Shown: positions 1 through 8,378 of the stretch, one piece after another
Layout of the letters: each line of letters begins with the position of its first letter
Numbering within the stretch: position 1 is the stretch's first letter
DNA from: Flavobacterium dauae
Lineage (GTDB): Bacteria > Bacteroidota > Bacteroidia > Flavobacteriales > Flavobacteriaceae
Direction: 5' to 3'
Length of the DNA: 64,000 nt
Assembly: GCF_004151275.2 (NCBI RefSeq)
Contig: NZ_CP130821.1
Location: 1,550,001 to 1,614,000, forward strand
The notes under the pieces: generated by a model
What the model was told of the DNA's origin: nothing
Seen by the model: the letters and a program-made list of their open reading frames with translations, nothing else
The model's database searches: none
Program-made: the position numbers and the translations under genes

Positions 1-288
1 CCTGTTGCCGGAATTCCGCCTAAATGGGTGCGTGAAAACGAAGATCCAAAACCAAATCACGATATTAGAAGATTGAAGGATATGAGTAAGATTTCGACTT
101 CAAATTCATCGTCAAATGAAAATTCTTCGCTAAAAGAAGGACAAATTATTATGCACGAACGTTTTGGTAAAGGAAAAATTCTTAACTTAGAAGGAGCAGG
201 GGCAGACAAAAAAGCCGAAATTCATTTTGATGTTGGCGGAATTAAAAAATTGTTGTTGCGTTTTGCAAAATTGAATATACTAGAATAA
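1..288 (+). CDS. uvrD: UvrD/PcrA-type DNA helicase, C-terminal end (5' partial)
   Basis: Only the last 95 codons are present; the reading frame is open to base 1, so the start lies outside the window. The residues match the tail of superfamily 1A helicases: a PPKWVRENED-like stretch, a Ser/Asn-rich linker, then a small C-terminal domain with GQIIMHERFGKGKI and GGIKKLLLRFAKL, the tudor-like segment that PcrA uses to contact RNA polymerase. These enzymes unwind DNA during nucleotide excision repair and replication-conflict clearance. The TAA overlaps the ATG of the next gene by one base, so the two were probably cotranscribed. The family assignment is firm for the C-terminal segment, but the motor domains cannot be seen. 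Confidence 0.85.
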   Translation, partial: PVAGIPPKWVRENEDPKPNHDIRRLKDMSKISTSNSSSNENSSLKEGQIIMHERFGKGKILNLEGAGADKKAEIHFDVGGIKKLLLRFAKLNILE

Positions 289-846
289 TGAATACAAAAA
301 AAGTAATATCAAAATTTCATTGGAAACATATTTTAATGTTATTTTTTACAATCGTTCCAAGTTTTTCTATTTTTATCATTATATTAAAAAAACATATTGA
401 AAATCCTCAAAAACAAATGACTTTTGAAGGATGGTTATTTCTTGATTTATTTGTTTCTTTTGGAATTTTATTTATTATTCGATTTATTATTTTATTTTAT
501 TTGAAAGGTTTACAATTACAGAAAATATATAACGATAGAATATCCAATTTTTGGAAAGAAATTAGAATATAAAAATGATGATTCAATAAAGTGGTACGAG
601 CATATAAATTATGGTAAATTTGGAGAACACAAATCATTTCATTTTAAAACATCAGATAACAAAATTTTTATGTTTGTTGATTATCAATTTTCAAATTATA
701 AAGAACTTATTCTATTAATTTCAGGAAAGGGAAAGTATGATTATATCAATAAATTACACAATTTGAAATCTTTTTTCATTCTTTGGATTATTTCAATACT
801 TATCGTTTATTTAATAACTCTTATTGTTTTAAAATTTATTATTTAA
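288..846 (+). pseudogene. Frameshifted small membrane protein gene
   Basis: Two open frames together make one plausible protein. The first (288-572) has two hydrophobic segments (near residues 13-32 and 50-70) and stops after 94 codons. A second frame, open from 539 to the TAA at 844-846, continues with a charged soluble part (KNDDSIKWYEHINYGKF) and ends in a third membrane segment (FFILWIISILIVYLITLIVL). The frames join cleanly if the T5 run at 548-552 had one more T, giving a protein of about 185 residues. The frame then ends one base before the tsaC ATG, as expected of an operon member. It could be a real frameshift mutation, a sequencing error in a homopolymer, or less likely programmed slippage. 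I do not recognise the family. Confidence 0.6.
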
Positions 847-847
847 T

Positions 848-1468
848 ATGGCACAGTTTATAAAAATATATCCTGAAAATCCTAATGAAAAGGAAATTCA
901 GAAAGTAGTAAAAATATTAAAAGAGGGCGGTTTGGTTATTTACCCAACCGATACGGTTTATGGCTTGGGCTGCGATATTACAAACACAAAAGCTTTAGAA
1001 CGTATTGCAAAAATTAAGGGCGTTAAATTAGAGAAAGCCAATTTCTCTTTTGTTTGTAACGATTTAAGCAATATTTCCGAATACGTAAAAAATTTAGAAA
1101 CTTCATCGTTTAAAATTTTAAAACGTGCGTTGCCTGGTCCGTACACCTTTATTTTAGAAGGAAATAACAATTTACCTAAAGAATTTAAAAAGAAAAAGAC
1201 CGTTGGAATTCGTGTGCCCGATAACAGCATTGCTTTAGAATTGGTAAAACAATTGGGAAACCCTATTGTTTCAACATCAATTTATGATGATGATGAAGTG
1301 ATTGAATACACAACCGATCCTGAATTGATTTTTGAAAAATGGCAGAATAGAGTGGATGTTGTAATTGATGGTGGTTACGGCGATAACACGGCATCAACTA
1401 TTATTGATTTAACCGGAAGCGAGCCCGAAGTAATTCGTGAAGGAAAAGGAAGTATTGATATATTTTAA
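848..1468 (+). CDS. tsaC: L-threonylcarbamoyladenylate synthase (TsaC/Sua5/YrdC family)
   Basis: The 206-residue protein carries the YrdC fold. An N-terminal [17 protein letters not shown] motif (about residues 27-43) forms the nucleotide and threonine pocket, followed by [10 protein letters not shown] (about 94-103) and VGIRVPD (about 118-124). It makes threonylcarbamoyl-AMP from Thr, bicarbonate and ATP, the first step of t6A37 modification of ANN-decoding tRNAs. The length fits the short TsaC form without a Sua5 C-terminal domain. It follows the broken membrane gene by one base, and its 3' end runs into a shared hairpin terminator facing the NUDIX gene. The TsaC role is inferred from motifs; some YrdC homologues have other roles. 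Confidence 0.9.
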   Translation: MAQFIKIYPENPNEKEIQKVVKILKEGGLVIYPTDTVYGLGCDITNTKALERIAKIKGVKLEKANFSFVCNDLSNISEYVKNLETSSFKILKRALPGPYTFILEGNNNLPKEFKKKKTVGIRVPDNSIALELVKQLGNPIVSTSIYDDDEVIEYTTDPELIFEKWQNRVDVVIDGGYGDNTASTIIDLTGSEPEVIREGKGSIDIF

Positions 1469-1471
1469 AAC

Positions 1472-1496
1472 AAAACCAGCCTAATAAGCTGGTTTT
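1472..1496. terminator. Bidirectional terminator between tsaC and NUDIX gene
   Basis: A perfect 9-bp stem, AAAACCAGC / GCTGGTTTT, encloses a 7-nt loop, with A and T tracts on either side. It lies between two convergent genes and includes the last codons and stop of the minus-strand NUDIX gene, so it can serve both strands. Confidence 0.8.
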
Positions 1497-1915
1497 ATTA
1501 TATGTTTTTCAATGGCATCGCGAATAATTTCGGCATGATCAAAAGCTAAAACAGGTAACTCATCTATAGTAAACCATTTAACAGCTTTGGCATCGTCTTT
1601 TGCTTTTGCTTCGGCTAACATATCAATTTCGCCTATGAAAGCCACTGAAACCATATGTCCACGCGGATCACGGTTTGGATTTCCGTAAGCTTTTAATTGT
1701 TTTACCTGAAACAACTGAATATCTGTTTCTTCAAAAAGTTCGCGTTTGGCAGCTGTTTCAAGATCTTCATTTTCATCTACAAATCCGCCTGGTAAAGCCC
1801 ATTGTCCTTTAAAAGGATCGTTCAATCTCTGGATTAATAAAATTTCGTAGTTGCTGTTCATCTTTCTAAACAAAACAACATCAACAGTTACAAATATTTT
1901 TGAAATATAAGTCAT
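1481..1915 (-). CDS. NUDIX hydrolase
   Basis: The 144-residue protein has a complete Nudix box (GX5EX7REUXEE), seen as GFVDENE...KRELFEETD at about residues 44-66, which binds the divalent metal that hydrolyses a nucleoside diphosphate linked to another moiety. The WALPGGFVDENEDL context and the GNPNRDPRGHMVSVAFIGEI strand resemble ADP-ribose pyrophosphatase-like enzymes. The NrtR-type DNA-binding extension is absent. The ATG directly abuts the stop of the upstream EamA transporter gene, indicating an operon. Substrate cannot be assigned from sequence. Confidence 0.85.
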   Translation of the reverse strand: MTYISKIFVTVDVVLFRKMNSNYEILLIQRLNDPFKGQWALPGGFVDENEDLETAAKRELFEETDIQLFQVKQLKAYGNPNRDPRGHMVSVAFIGEIDMLAEAKAKDDAKAVKWFTIDELPVLAFDHAEIIRDAIEKHIIKPAY

Positions 1916-2773
1916 TTACAAAATTTTTAATTGAATTAAAGCTAATAAAATTACACTAATTATGGCTAATAAAATTCCGATACTTGTATTTTTTGTGATT
2001 TTTTCTTTAAAATAAAACTTTCCAATAAATGTTCCACCTATAATTACCCCTAAATTCATTGTAATAAACACAAGGGTAGGGCTGTCAAAAAATATTTTAT
2101 GGGCCTTTAAGTAAAAATAAATATTAGAAAAGTTTAAACAACCTAATATAATTCCGTAAAAAACATATTTATAATTCCATTTTGCTTTTATAAAAAAGAG
2201 ATAACATCCTGTTATTATTGCACAAGAAAAAAATACCAGAAAAAGTGCAACTATATAAGGTATATTTTTATTTAGAGCTATTATTTTGAAAAAAGTATCA
2301 ATTGTTCCATATCCTAAAAAGACCATTAATGGGTAAATTATGTTAAATTTTCCATCTTTTGTAGATTTTTTATACAATAAAAACACGATACTAATAAATG
2401 CTAAGATAATAGCAATAAATTTTGACCATGTAAAAACCTCATTAAAAAGTTTAAAACTTAATATAACCGGTATAATGAGCGATAACCGTTGAAAAATATC
2501 TGTTTTAGCTAAACCAGATTCTTTTAAAGATTTGTTTAAAAAATAAAACATTGCCGGCATTAAAATTCCAAGCAGAACAATAATATACGAGAACGATTGT
2601 TTTAAGGCAGAAAAAGTAATTACATCATAAAATAAAATAAACGAAACAATTAAGGCTACAATATAATTTACAAAAACGAAAAGAAATAAATTTTTTATAT
2701 CTTTTATTTTCAAATACTTAATGTAAAAACCAACCAGTAATGAAGACAATAAACTTAGTAATAAAGCAGTCAT
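1916..2773 (-). CDS. EamA/DMT-family membrane transporter
   Basis: The 285-residue protein is almost entirely hydrophobic, with about ten membrane segments in two halves of five, the layout of the drug/metabolite transporter superfamily. Short charged turns such as LKIKDIK and KFYFKEKITK mark loop ends, and the C-terminal half repeats the pattern of the N-terminal half. It is likely an inner-membrane exporter of a small metabolite; the substrate is unknown. It precedes the NUDIX gene with no gap. A TAnnTTTG match on the minus strand lies about 100 bp upstream (2875-2882), a possible promoter. Confidence 0.75.
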   Translation of the reverse strand: MTALLLSLLSSLLVGFYIKYLKIKDIKNLFLFVFVNYIVALIVSFILFYDVITFSALKQSFSYIIVLLGILMPAMFYFLNKSLKESGLAKTDIFQRLSLIIPVILSFKLFNEVFTWSKFIAIILAFISIVFLLYKKSTKDGKFNIIYPLMVFLGYGTIDTFFKIIALNKNIPYIVALFLVFFSCAIITGCYLFFIKAKWNYKYVFYGIILGCLNFSNIYFYLKAHKIFFDSPTLVFITMNLGVIIGGTFIGKFYFKEKITKNTSIGILLAIISVILLALIQLKIL

Positions 2774-2909
2774 ATATAATACAATTTTATATTTCTATTT
2801 TACATAATATAAATTATAGTTCAACATAATAATAGATTAAATTATTATACTTTAATATATTTATAACATAAAATCAAACATATCTATTTTTAAATTCCAC
2901 AAATATCAC

Positions 2910-2917
2910 TATTTTTG
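2910..2917 (+). promoter_or_regulatory. Candidate -7 box TATTTTTG upstream of 2941 gene
   Basis: TATTTTTG matches the Bacteroidota TAnnTTTG consensus and lies 23 bp before the GTG start. No clear -33 TTTG is seen, so support is modest in such A+T-rich DNA. Confidence 0.4.
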
Positions 2918-2940
2918 CGGTGTTTAAAAAAATAAAATAA

Positions 2941-3297
2941 GTGGAAAATTCTAACGCACAAAAGATTATTAAAGCATTACAATCAGAAGTAAATGCAAAC
3001 GGAATCAACGCATCGACGATTGTTCCGGAATTAAAAAAACTTCGCGAATTTGCCTTAATTGAAGAAAAACCTTATTTAGTTAAAGCCTTACGATTGGCAT
3101 ATGAGCATATTGATGGAAATAATGATTTTTTAGTAAATATCCCGTCTGATGAGCCAATTGAAGAAAATAGTGAAATAAAATCAGAAAGTTCTGCAAATGA
3201 AAGTTTTAACTATTTTATATCACTTATGTTAGATTTAGATAACAAACATAACATTGCAGATTTAAAAGAATACAATCAACAATTTCAACAATTTTAA
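2941..3297 (+). CDS. Hypothetical protein, small acidic helical
   Basis: The 118-residue soluble protein is mostly helical and acidic, with no signal peptide or membrane segment. A conserved-looking N-terminal half (ELKKLREFALIEEKPYLVKALRLAYEHI, given in two parts: ELKKLREFALIEEKP then YLVKALRLAYEHI) is followed by an acidic Ser/Glu linker near residues 65-80 and a short C-terminal helix. The start is GTG, placed just after an A-rich leader; no ATG near the N-terminus fits better. Similar short proteins seem common in flavobacteria, but I cannot name a family. The next gene starts two bases after its stop, so the two form an operon. Confidence 0.6.
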   Translation: MENSNAQKIIKALQSEVNANGINASTIVPELKKLREFALIEEKPYLVKALRLAYEHIDGNNDFLVNIPSDEPIEENSEIKSESSANESFNYFISLMLDLDNKHNIADLKEYNQQFQQF

Positions 3298-3299
3298 AG

Positions 3300-3581
3300 A
3301 TGTTAAATTTTTTCAGATTTATAGCTGCTTTAGAGGGAATTTCATATTTGGTTCTTTTTTACAATATGTTATATAACAAAACCAACAACCCTGAATTGTA
3401 CCAACAATTATTATTTCCAATTGGAATGATTCATGGCATACTTTTTGTTTTATACGTTGTCGTAGCTTTTTACTTAAAAGTAGAATATAATTGGTCTGTT
3501 AAGAAACTTGGTTTGGTTCTTTTAGCCTCTCTTCTACCGTTCGGGACCTTTTATTCAGACTATAAATGGTTAAAAAGTTAA
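3300..3581 (+). CDS. DUF3817 family integral membrane protein
   Basis: The 93-residue protein has three membrane segments (about residues 4-24, 38-62 and 69-85). It shows the DUF3817 pattern: FRFIAALEGISYLVL at the start, GMIHGILFVLY in the middle and LLPFGTFYSDYKWL at the end. Members are small inner-membrane proteins of unknown function. The gene follows the 2941-3297 gene by two bases. The family call rests on the conserved Glu-Gly-Ile-Ser and Gly-x-x-His-Gly patterns. Confidence 0.75.
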   Translation: MLNFFRFIAALEGISYLVLFYNMLYNKTNNPELYQQLLFPIGMIHGILFVLYVVVAFYLKVEYNWSVKKLGLVLLASLLPFGTFYSDYKWLKS

Positions 3582-3615
3582 AAAAAGTTTTGTATTTGTT
3601 TAAAAAAGATTAATT

Positions 3616-5634
3616 TTACCAAAAATTTATAATTACAAATAGGTTTGTTTTTTTATTTGTTAATTCTTGGATCTCATCACGAAGTTTGGCTGCCTGTATA
3701 AAATCTAAGTTTTTAGCAGCATTTTCCATTTCTTTGCGTTTGTCTTTTATTGCCTTATCAATATCTTTTGTTGATTTGTAAACAATATTTTCTTCGGCAA
3801 CGGTTTTTAAATTTGTTTCGGTTTGATCGTATGATTTGAATTTATCAGCCAACGATTTTTCAATTTTTTTATTTAAAGCCTTAGGTTTTAATCCGTGTTC
3901 TTTGTTAAAAGCCATTTGTTTGTTGCGGCGGTAAGTGGTTTCATCAATTGTACGTTGCATACTATCGGTCATTTTATCGGCATACATTATTGCTTTACCA
4001 TTAATGTTACGTGCAGCTCTACCAACAGTTTGTGTCAGTGAACGGGTACTTCGCAAAAATCCTTCTTTATCTGCATCTAAAATAGCAACCAACGAAACTT
4101 CAGGCAAATCAAGACCTTCACGTAAAAGGTTTACACCAATTAGCACATCAAACAAACCTTTGCGCAGATCTTGCATAATTTCAATTCGTTCTAAAGTTTC
4201 TACATCAGAATGAATATATCTACAACGAATTCCGATTTTTGTAAAGTGTTTTGCCAATTCTTCAGCCATTCGTTTTGTCAAGGTTGTAACCAAAACACGT
4301 TCGTCAATTTCCACACGTTTGTGTATTTCTTCTACTAAATCATCAATTTGATTCTGGCTTGGACGAACTTCAATAATAGGATCTAACAGGCTGGTCGGAC
4401 GAATGATTTGTTCTACATAAATTCCTTCTGATTTTTGCAATTCATAATCAGCCGGCGTTGCCGATACATACACAACTTGGTTTTGCATCTGTTCAAATTC
4501 TTCGAATTTTAACGGACGATTATCCATTGCAGCAGGTAATCTAAAACCATATTCCACCAGATTTTCTTTCCGAGAACGATCGCCACCATACATAGCGTGG
4601 ACTTGAGAAACGGTAACGTGGCTTTCATCAATGATCATTAAATAATCTTTAGGGAAATAATCAATCAAGCAAAAGGGACGTGTTCCGGGCTCACGACCAT
4701 CTAAATATCTTGAATAATTTTCGATACCCGAACAATAACCCAATTCTCTAATCATTTCTAAATCAAAATTGGTACGCTCTTCCAAACGTTTTGCTTCTAA
4801 ATGCTTTCCTATTGATTTAAAATAATCAACCTGTTTAACCATATCTTGCTGAATTGCCCAAATGGCATTTTGCAAAACATCTGGCGATGTAACGAACATA
4901 TTGGCAGGGTAGATGCTTAATAATTGATATTTCTCAATTACTTTAGAAGTTGCTACATCAAATGATTCAATGGTTTCAATTTCATCTCCAAAGAAATGAA
5001 TTCGAAAAGGATCATCGGCATAACTTGGGAAAACTTCTACAGTATCGCCTTTAATTCTAAAAGTTCCATGCGAAAATTCTGCTTCGGTTCTTGAATATAA
5101 TGATTGAACTAATTGCTGCAAAAATTTTGTACGAGAAATTATCTGATCTTGCTCAACAGTAACCACGTTTTTTTGAAATTCGGTAGGATTTCCAATACCA
5201 TACAGACATGAAACCGATGCTACAACCAACACATCCCTGCGACCAGAAAGTAGGGAAGACGTGGTGCTTAATCGCATTTTTTCTAAATCTTCGTTAATAG
5301 AAAGATCTTTTTCTATATAGGTTCCTGTAACCGGTAGATAAGCTTCGGGCTGATAGTAATCATAGTAAGAAACAAAATATTCTACTGCATTGTTTGGAAA
5401 AAACTGCTTAAATTCTGAATACAACTGTGCTGCCAAGGTTTTATTATGAGCCAAAACCAACGTAGGTTTCTGCACTTCTTGAATAACATTGGCAACTGTA
5501 AAAGTTTTTCCCGAACCAGTTACACCCAATAGTGTTTGAAAGCGTTCGTTGTTTTTAATTCCGTTTGAAAGGCTTTTAATTGCTGCAGGCTGATCGCCCA
5601 TAGGTTTGTATTCTGATTCTACTTTAAATTTCAT
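3616..5634 (-). CDS. uvrB: UvrABC system protein B (excinuclease subunit B)
   Basis: The 672-residue protein is full length for UvrB, which takes damaged DNA from UvrA and positions UvrC for incision. It has Walker A GVTGSGKT (38-45), the beta-hairpin YYDYYQPEAYLP near residue 90 that clamps DNA, helicase motif II in LMIIDESHVT, motif VI QTVGRAARN, and a C-terminal UVR motif (AAKLRDEIQEL) for UvrC binding. I chose the ATG at 5634 (MKFKVESEYKPMGDQP) because the frame extends upstream only into the terminator hairpin at 5667-5692 and past a TAnnTTTG promoter box at 5651-5658. Confidence 0.97.
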   Translation of the reverse strand: MKFKVESEYKPMGDQPAAIKSLSNGIKNNERFQTLLGVTGSGKTFTVANVIQEVQKPTLVLAHNKTLAAQLYSEFKQFFPNNAVEYFVSYYDYYQPEAYLPVTGTYIEKDLSINEDLEKMRLSTTSSLLSGRRDVLVVASVSCLYGIGNPTEFQKNVVTVEQDQIISRTKFLQQLVQSLYSRTEAEFSHGTFRIKGDTVEVFPSYADDPFRIHFFGDEIETIESFDVATSKVIEKYQLLSIYPANMFVTSPDVLQNAIWAIQQDMVKQVDYFKSIGKHLEAKRLEERTNFDLEMIRELGYCSGIENYSRYLDGREPGTRPFCLIDYFPKDYLMIIDESHVTVSQVHAMYGGDRSRKENLVEYGFRLPAAMDNRPLKFEEFEQMQNQVVYVSATPADYELQKSEGIYVEQIIRPTSLLDPIIEVRPSQNQIDDLVEEIHKRVEIDERVLVTTLTKRMAEELAKHFTKIGIRCRYIHSDVETLERIEIMQDLRKGLFDVLIGVNLLREGLDLPEVSLVAILDADKEGFLRSTRSLTQTVGRAARNINGKAIMYADKMTDSMQRTIDETTYRRNKQMAFNKEHGLKPKALNKKIEKSLADKFKSYDQTETNLKTVAEENIVYKSTKDIDKAIKDKRKEMENAAKNLDFIQAAKLRDEIQELTNKKTNLFVIINFW

Positions 5635-5650
5635 TTCCGTACAATTTTTA

Positions 5651-5658
5651 CAAATATA
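5651..5658 (-). promoter_or_regulatory. Candidate uvrB -7 box
   Basis: The minus strand reads TATATTTG, an exact TAnnTTTG match, 16 bp before the uvrB ATG. Its position supports the start at 5634, since the upstream in-frame ATG would precede the transcript. Confidence 0.5.
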
Positions 5659-5666
5659 AGAATAAA

Positions 5667-5692
5667 AAAAGAGAGGCATAAACCTCTCTTTT
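5667..5692 (-). terminator. Terminator of the ompA-family gene
   Basis: A perfect 10-bp stem, AAAAGAGAGG / CCTCTCTTTT, has a 6-nt loop. On the minus strand it is followed by a T-run, as expected just downstream of the OmpA gene ending at 5716. Confidence 0.85.
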
Positions 5693-5715
5693 TCTTGATA
5701 TATTAAACTATTTAA

Positions 5716-6984
5716 TTAGTTTACTTTAAAAGTTACTCTTCTAGCAAATTTAGAAGTAGTTTTGTTTTTACCGTCGAAAGAAGAATCTTCTCCGTTAGCA
5801 GTAGTTTTGATTCTATCGCTAGAAATACCAGATTGTTCTAAAATTTTAGCTACGTTTTTAGCACGTTTTTCAGATAATCTTTGGTTGTAAGTAGGATTAC
5901 CAACTGAATCAGCAAAACCATTTACTTCAACTGTAGCTTCTGGATTACTACGTAAGTAAGTAATTAAGAAGTTTGTTGACTCGGCATTTTTAGGAGTTGA
6001 TTTATCGAAATCAAAATAAACTGAAACGTAACCTTGGTTGATTAAATCTTTAGCTGTGTTTGAATCTGCAGCCGAGAAAGTATCTCCTTTCATTGCGTAT
6101 CTTGAATCGAAATACTCTTCGTAAGAATCAGGGATACCGTTTTTATTTAAGTCAATAGAACGACCTTTAGTATCAACCATGTTTCCAGCTGGAGTATTTG
6201 GTTCTAAATCTAAATAATCAGCTACACCATCGTTATCAGAATCGATCATTTTGTTCTCGATGTCAGTTACACGGTTTTCTAAAGCCTCAACTCTGTTAGT
6301 TAAACCATCATTAGCATACCAGTCAGCATGTTGTTCGTTTTTACCTAAGTAGAAAGAAAGACCTAAAGTAGCATTGTAGAATGTACCGTTAAAACCTCTA
6401 TCATTAGCATCAATGTAAGAAGCACCATCAAAAGTAACATTTTGACGAATCGTGTTAACCATTGTGAAGTCAGCATTTAAAGCAACACGGTTACCTAATT
6501 TTACTTGACCTGTTAAACCCAATAATACGTGACCCATTTGATCTTTGTCATAGTCAAGTATTCCTGGAATATTATCTTTTCCTGGTTGCATCCAAGAGTA
6601 TCCTGCACCAGCATGAGCTTGTAAACCTAAAGTTCTAGTCCACTCTTCAAAGTTCATAATACGACCTAAATTTGCAACCCCTTGTAAGCTTGCTCTATAG
6701 TGTGTAGTTCTAAAGTAGTTAGAATCTTCACCGCTTTTCATATAGTCATAACCAAAATCAGCTTTAATACCGAATTTGTTATTGAACATATAACGCACAC
6801 CTGCGTCAGCATGAACTAGACCAAAGAAAGTGTCACCTGTGTAACCTGAAGTCATAGGAGTTGAAGGTTTTGTTAAACCACCATTAACATCGATTGACCA
6901 TTTGTTGTAAGGTAATCCTTCTTGAGCATTCATATTAGCAAAACCTAATACTGTAGCGATTAAAGGCAAAGTTATTTTTTTCAT
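5716..6984 (-). CDS. OmpA family outer-membrane protein with TSP3 repeats
   Basis: The 422-residue protein has a signal peptide (MKKITLPLIATVLGFANMNAQ) and an N-terminal beta-barrel to about residue 215. A short coiled coil (229-246), calcium-binding TSP3-like motifs (DSDNDGVADYLDLEP, 248-262, and DLNKNGIPDSYEE, 278-290) and a C-terminal OmpA domain (about 318-422) follow. The OmpA domain has VYFDFDKSTP, the NGFADSVG turn and TSKFARRVTF, whose Asp and Arg bind peptidoglycan. It anchors the outer membrane to the wall and is probably abundant. The start at 6984 begins exactly at the signal peptide; the longer frame upstream runs into the divergent promoter region. A terminator follows directly. 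Confidence 0.92.
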   Translation of the reverse strand: MKKITLPLIATVLGFANMNAQEGLPYNKWSIDVNGGLTKPSTPMTSGYTGDTFFGLVHADAGVRYMFNNKFGIKADFGYDYMKSGEDSNYFRTTHYRASLQGVANLGRIMNFEEWTRTLGLQAHAGAGYSWMQPGKDNIPGILDYDKDQMGHVLLGLTGQVKLGNRVALNADFTMVNTIRQNVTFDGASYIDANDRGFNGTFYNATLGLSFYLGKNEQHADWYANDGLTNRVEALENRVTDIENKMIDSDNDGVADYLDLEPNTPAGNMVDTKGRSIDLNKNGIPDSYEEYFDSRYAMKGDTFSAADSNTAKDLINQGYVSVYFDFDKSTPKNAESTNFLITYLRSNPEATVEVNGFADSVGNPTYNQRLSEKRAKNVAKILEQSGISSDRIKTTANGEDSSFDGKNKTTSKFARRVTFKVN

Positions 6985-7061
6985 AAAACTTTTTTTTAAA
7001 TTATTTATTAATAACAGAATATTAGTATTTTTTATATTTTTAACCAAAATATACATAAAAT

Positions 7062-7565
7062 ATGAAAAGCTTAAAATTATTATTGTATTCTGTAACGCTT
7101 GTAAGTGCTTTGTCTCTGCAAAGTTGTTTTTACAATTATCACGACGATGACGATTTTTCAACGCCGCATTATTCTCAATACAATCCTGTAATTCTTTCTC
7201 GCGAACAATTGCAGAGTTCTATAAAAATGACTGCTCCAAAAAATATGGAAAAAGCCGGAAAAATATATGTGAAAGATTCATATATTTTTATAACCGATGA
7301 AAACAAAGGTTTTCATATTTACGATAATTCTAATCCTAACGCACCACAACTAACCGGCTTTTTAGAAGTTCCTGGTGCAACCGATATGGCCATTAAAAAC
7401 AATACCATTTACATTAACCAGGCGGTAGATTTGGTTGCCGTAAGTATTAATAACAATTCTGTTACCATTCATAAACGTATTCAAAATACGTTTCCGCAAA
7501 AAATTAGTCCCGATGGCTGGCAACATTATGCCGGAGAAAATGAAATTATTGTTGATTGGAAATAA
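7062..7565 (+). CDS. Lipoprotein with LVIVD-type repeats
   Basis: The 167-residue protein begins with a lipoprotein signal (LVSALSLQSC, Cys at about residue 22), followed by an Asp-rich stretch. It then has repeats of the LVIVD type: KIYVKDSYIFITDENKGFHI, IYDNSNPNAPQ and TDMAIKNNTIYINQA. These short beta repeats form propeller-like surface domains in bacterial lipoproteins of unknown function. It is transcribed divergently from the OmpA gene, 77 bp away, and sits 6 bp ahead of a second lipoprotein with the same repeats, so the pair is an operon. Confidence 0.75.
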   Translation: MKSLKLLLYSVTLVSALSLQSCFYNYHDDDDFSTPHYSQYNPVILSREQLQSSIKMTAPKNMEKAGKIYVKDSYIFITDENKGFHIYDNSNPNAPQLTGFLEVPGATDMAIKNNTIYINQAVDLVAVSINNNSVTIHKRIQNTFPQKISPDGWQHYAGENEIIVDWK

Positions 7566-7571
7566 TTGGTT

Positions 7572-8327
7572 ATGAAAAAGTTTTTAAAATATAGTTTAGC
7601 CCTAGCAATGTGTTTTTCGTTAACATTTTGTGGGAGTGATAATTCCTCAGATACTGGCGGTCCAAATTCTGAAGGATCAGGTAAAGGTGGATCAATGGCT
7701 GTTTTTGCTATAAAAGGAAATTATCTGTACACAGTAGATAATCAAGATTTGCATGTCTTTCAAATATCAAACACAAATGATCCTGTGAAGGTGAATAGTG
7801 TGACTATTGGTCGTGATATTGAAACTATTTATTCTTTAGGTGATTTAATGTTTATGGGATCACGAAACGGAATGTTTATTTACGATGTTTCAAACCCCGA
7901 AAATCCAAAATATTTATCTCAAGCAGAACATTTTACGGCGTGTGATCCTGTAGTTGCTAATAATGGCTACGCTTATGTAACCTTACATTCTAACACAGGC
8001 TGTGGAAACAACCTAAATACATTAATGGTTTATGATATTGCAGACGTTAAAAATCCGCAATTAATTCATCAAAGAAATTTAACGTATCCACGTGGATTGG
8101 CAATTCACGAAAACTATCTGATTATTTGCGATGACGAATTAAAGATTTTTGATACTACAAATCCGGCAGAACCGGTATTGGTAAAATCAGTAAATCATAA
8201 ATTTAAAGATGTTGTAATTTATAACGATATTATGTATGCTTTTGGCGAGCAAAAAGTAACCCAATTTAAATGGAACCCAAGTGATTTTCCAAATACATTA
8301 ACTGCCATTAGTGATATTACTTATTAA
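7572..8327 (+). CDS. Lipoprotein with LVIVD repeats
   Basis: The 251-residue protein has a lipobox (LALAMCFSLTFC, Cys near residue 20), a Ser/Gly-rich spacer and several LVIVD-like repeats: AIKGNYLYTVDNQDLHVFQI, FIYDVSNPENPKYLS, MVYDIADVKNPQLI and KIFDTTNPAEPVLV. The repeated D-x-x-x-P-x-x-P pattern marks blades of a likely beta-propeller on the outer membrane. I took the ATG at 7572 (MKKFLKYS) over the in-frame TTG at 7566 because it starts the signal peptide. It is a paralogue of the preceding lipoprotein; function is unknown. Confidence 0.78.
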   Translation: MKKFLKYSLALAMCFSLTFCGSDNSSDTGGPNSEGSGKGGSMAVFAIKGNYLYTVDNQDLHVFQISNTNDPVKVNSVTIGRDIETIYSLGDLMFMGSRNGMFIYDVSNPENPKYLSQAEHFTACDPVVANNGYAYVTLHSNTGCGNNLNTLMVYDIADVKNPQLIHQRNLTYPRGLAIHENYLIICDDELKIFDTTNPAEPVLVKSVNHKFKDVVIYNDIMYAFGEQKVTQFKWNPSDFPNTLTAISDITY

Positions 8328-8353
8328 GCTTTCTTTTAAGAAAGCTTTTTTCT
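8326..8353 (+). terminator. Terminator of the LVIVD lipoprotein operon
   Basis: The stem AAGCTTTC / GAAAGCTT (8326-8333 and 8340-8347) with a 6-nt loop is followed by a T-run. It overlaps the TAA of the lipoprotein gene. Confidence 0.85.
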
Positions 8354-8378
8354 TGTATATTTACAAAAATTATAAAAA

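Noticed and set aside
5635..5679. Longer uvrB start with 15 extra residues
   Set aside because: The extension passes through a -7 box and the ompA terminator hairpin and is absent from the usual UvrB N-terminus.
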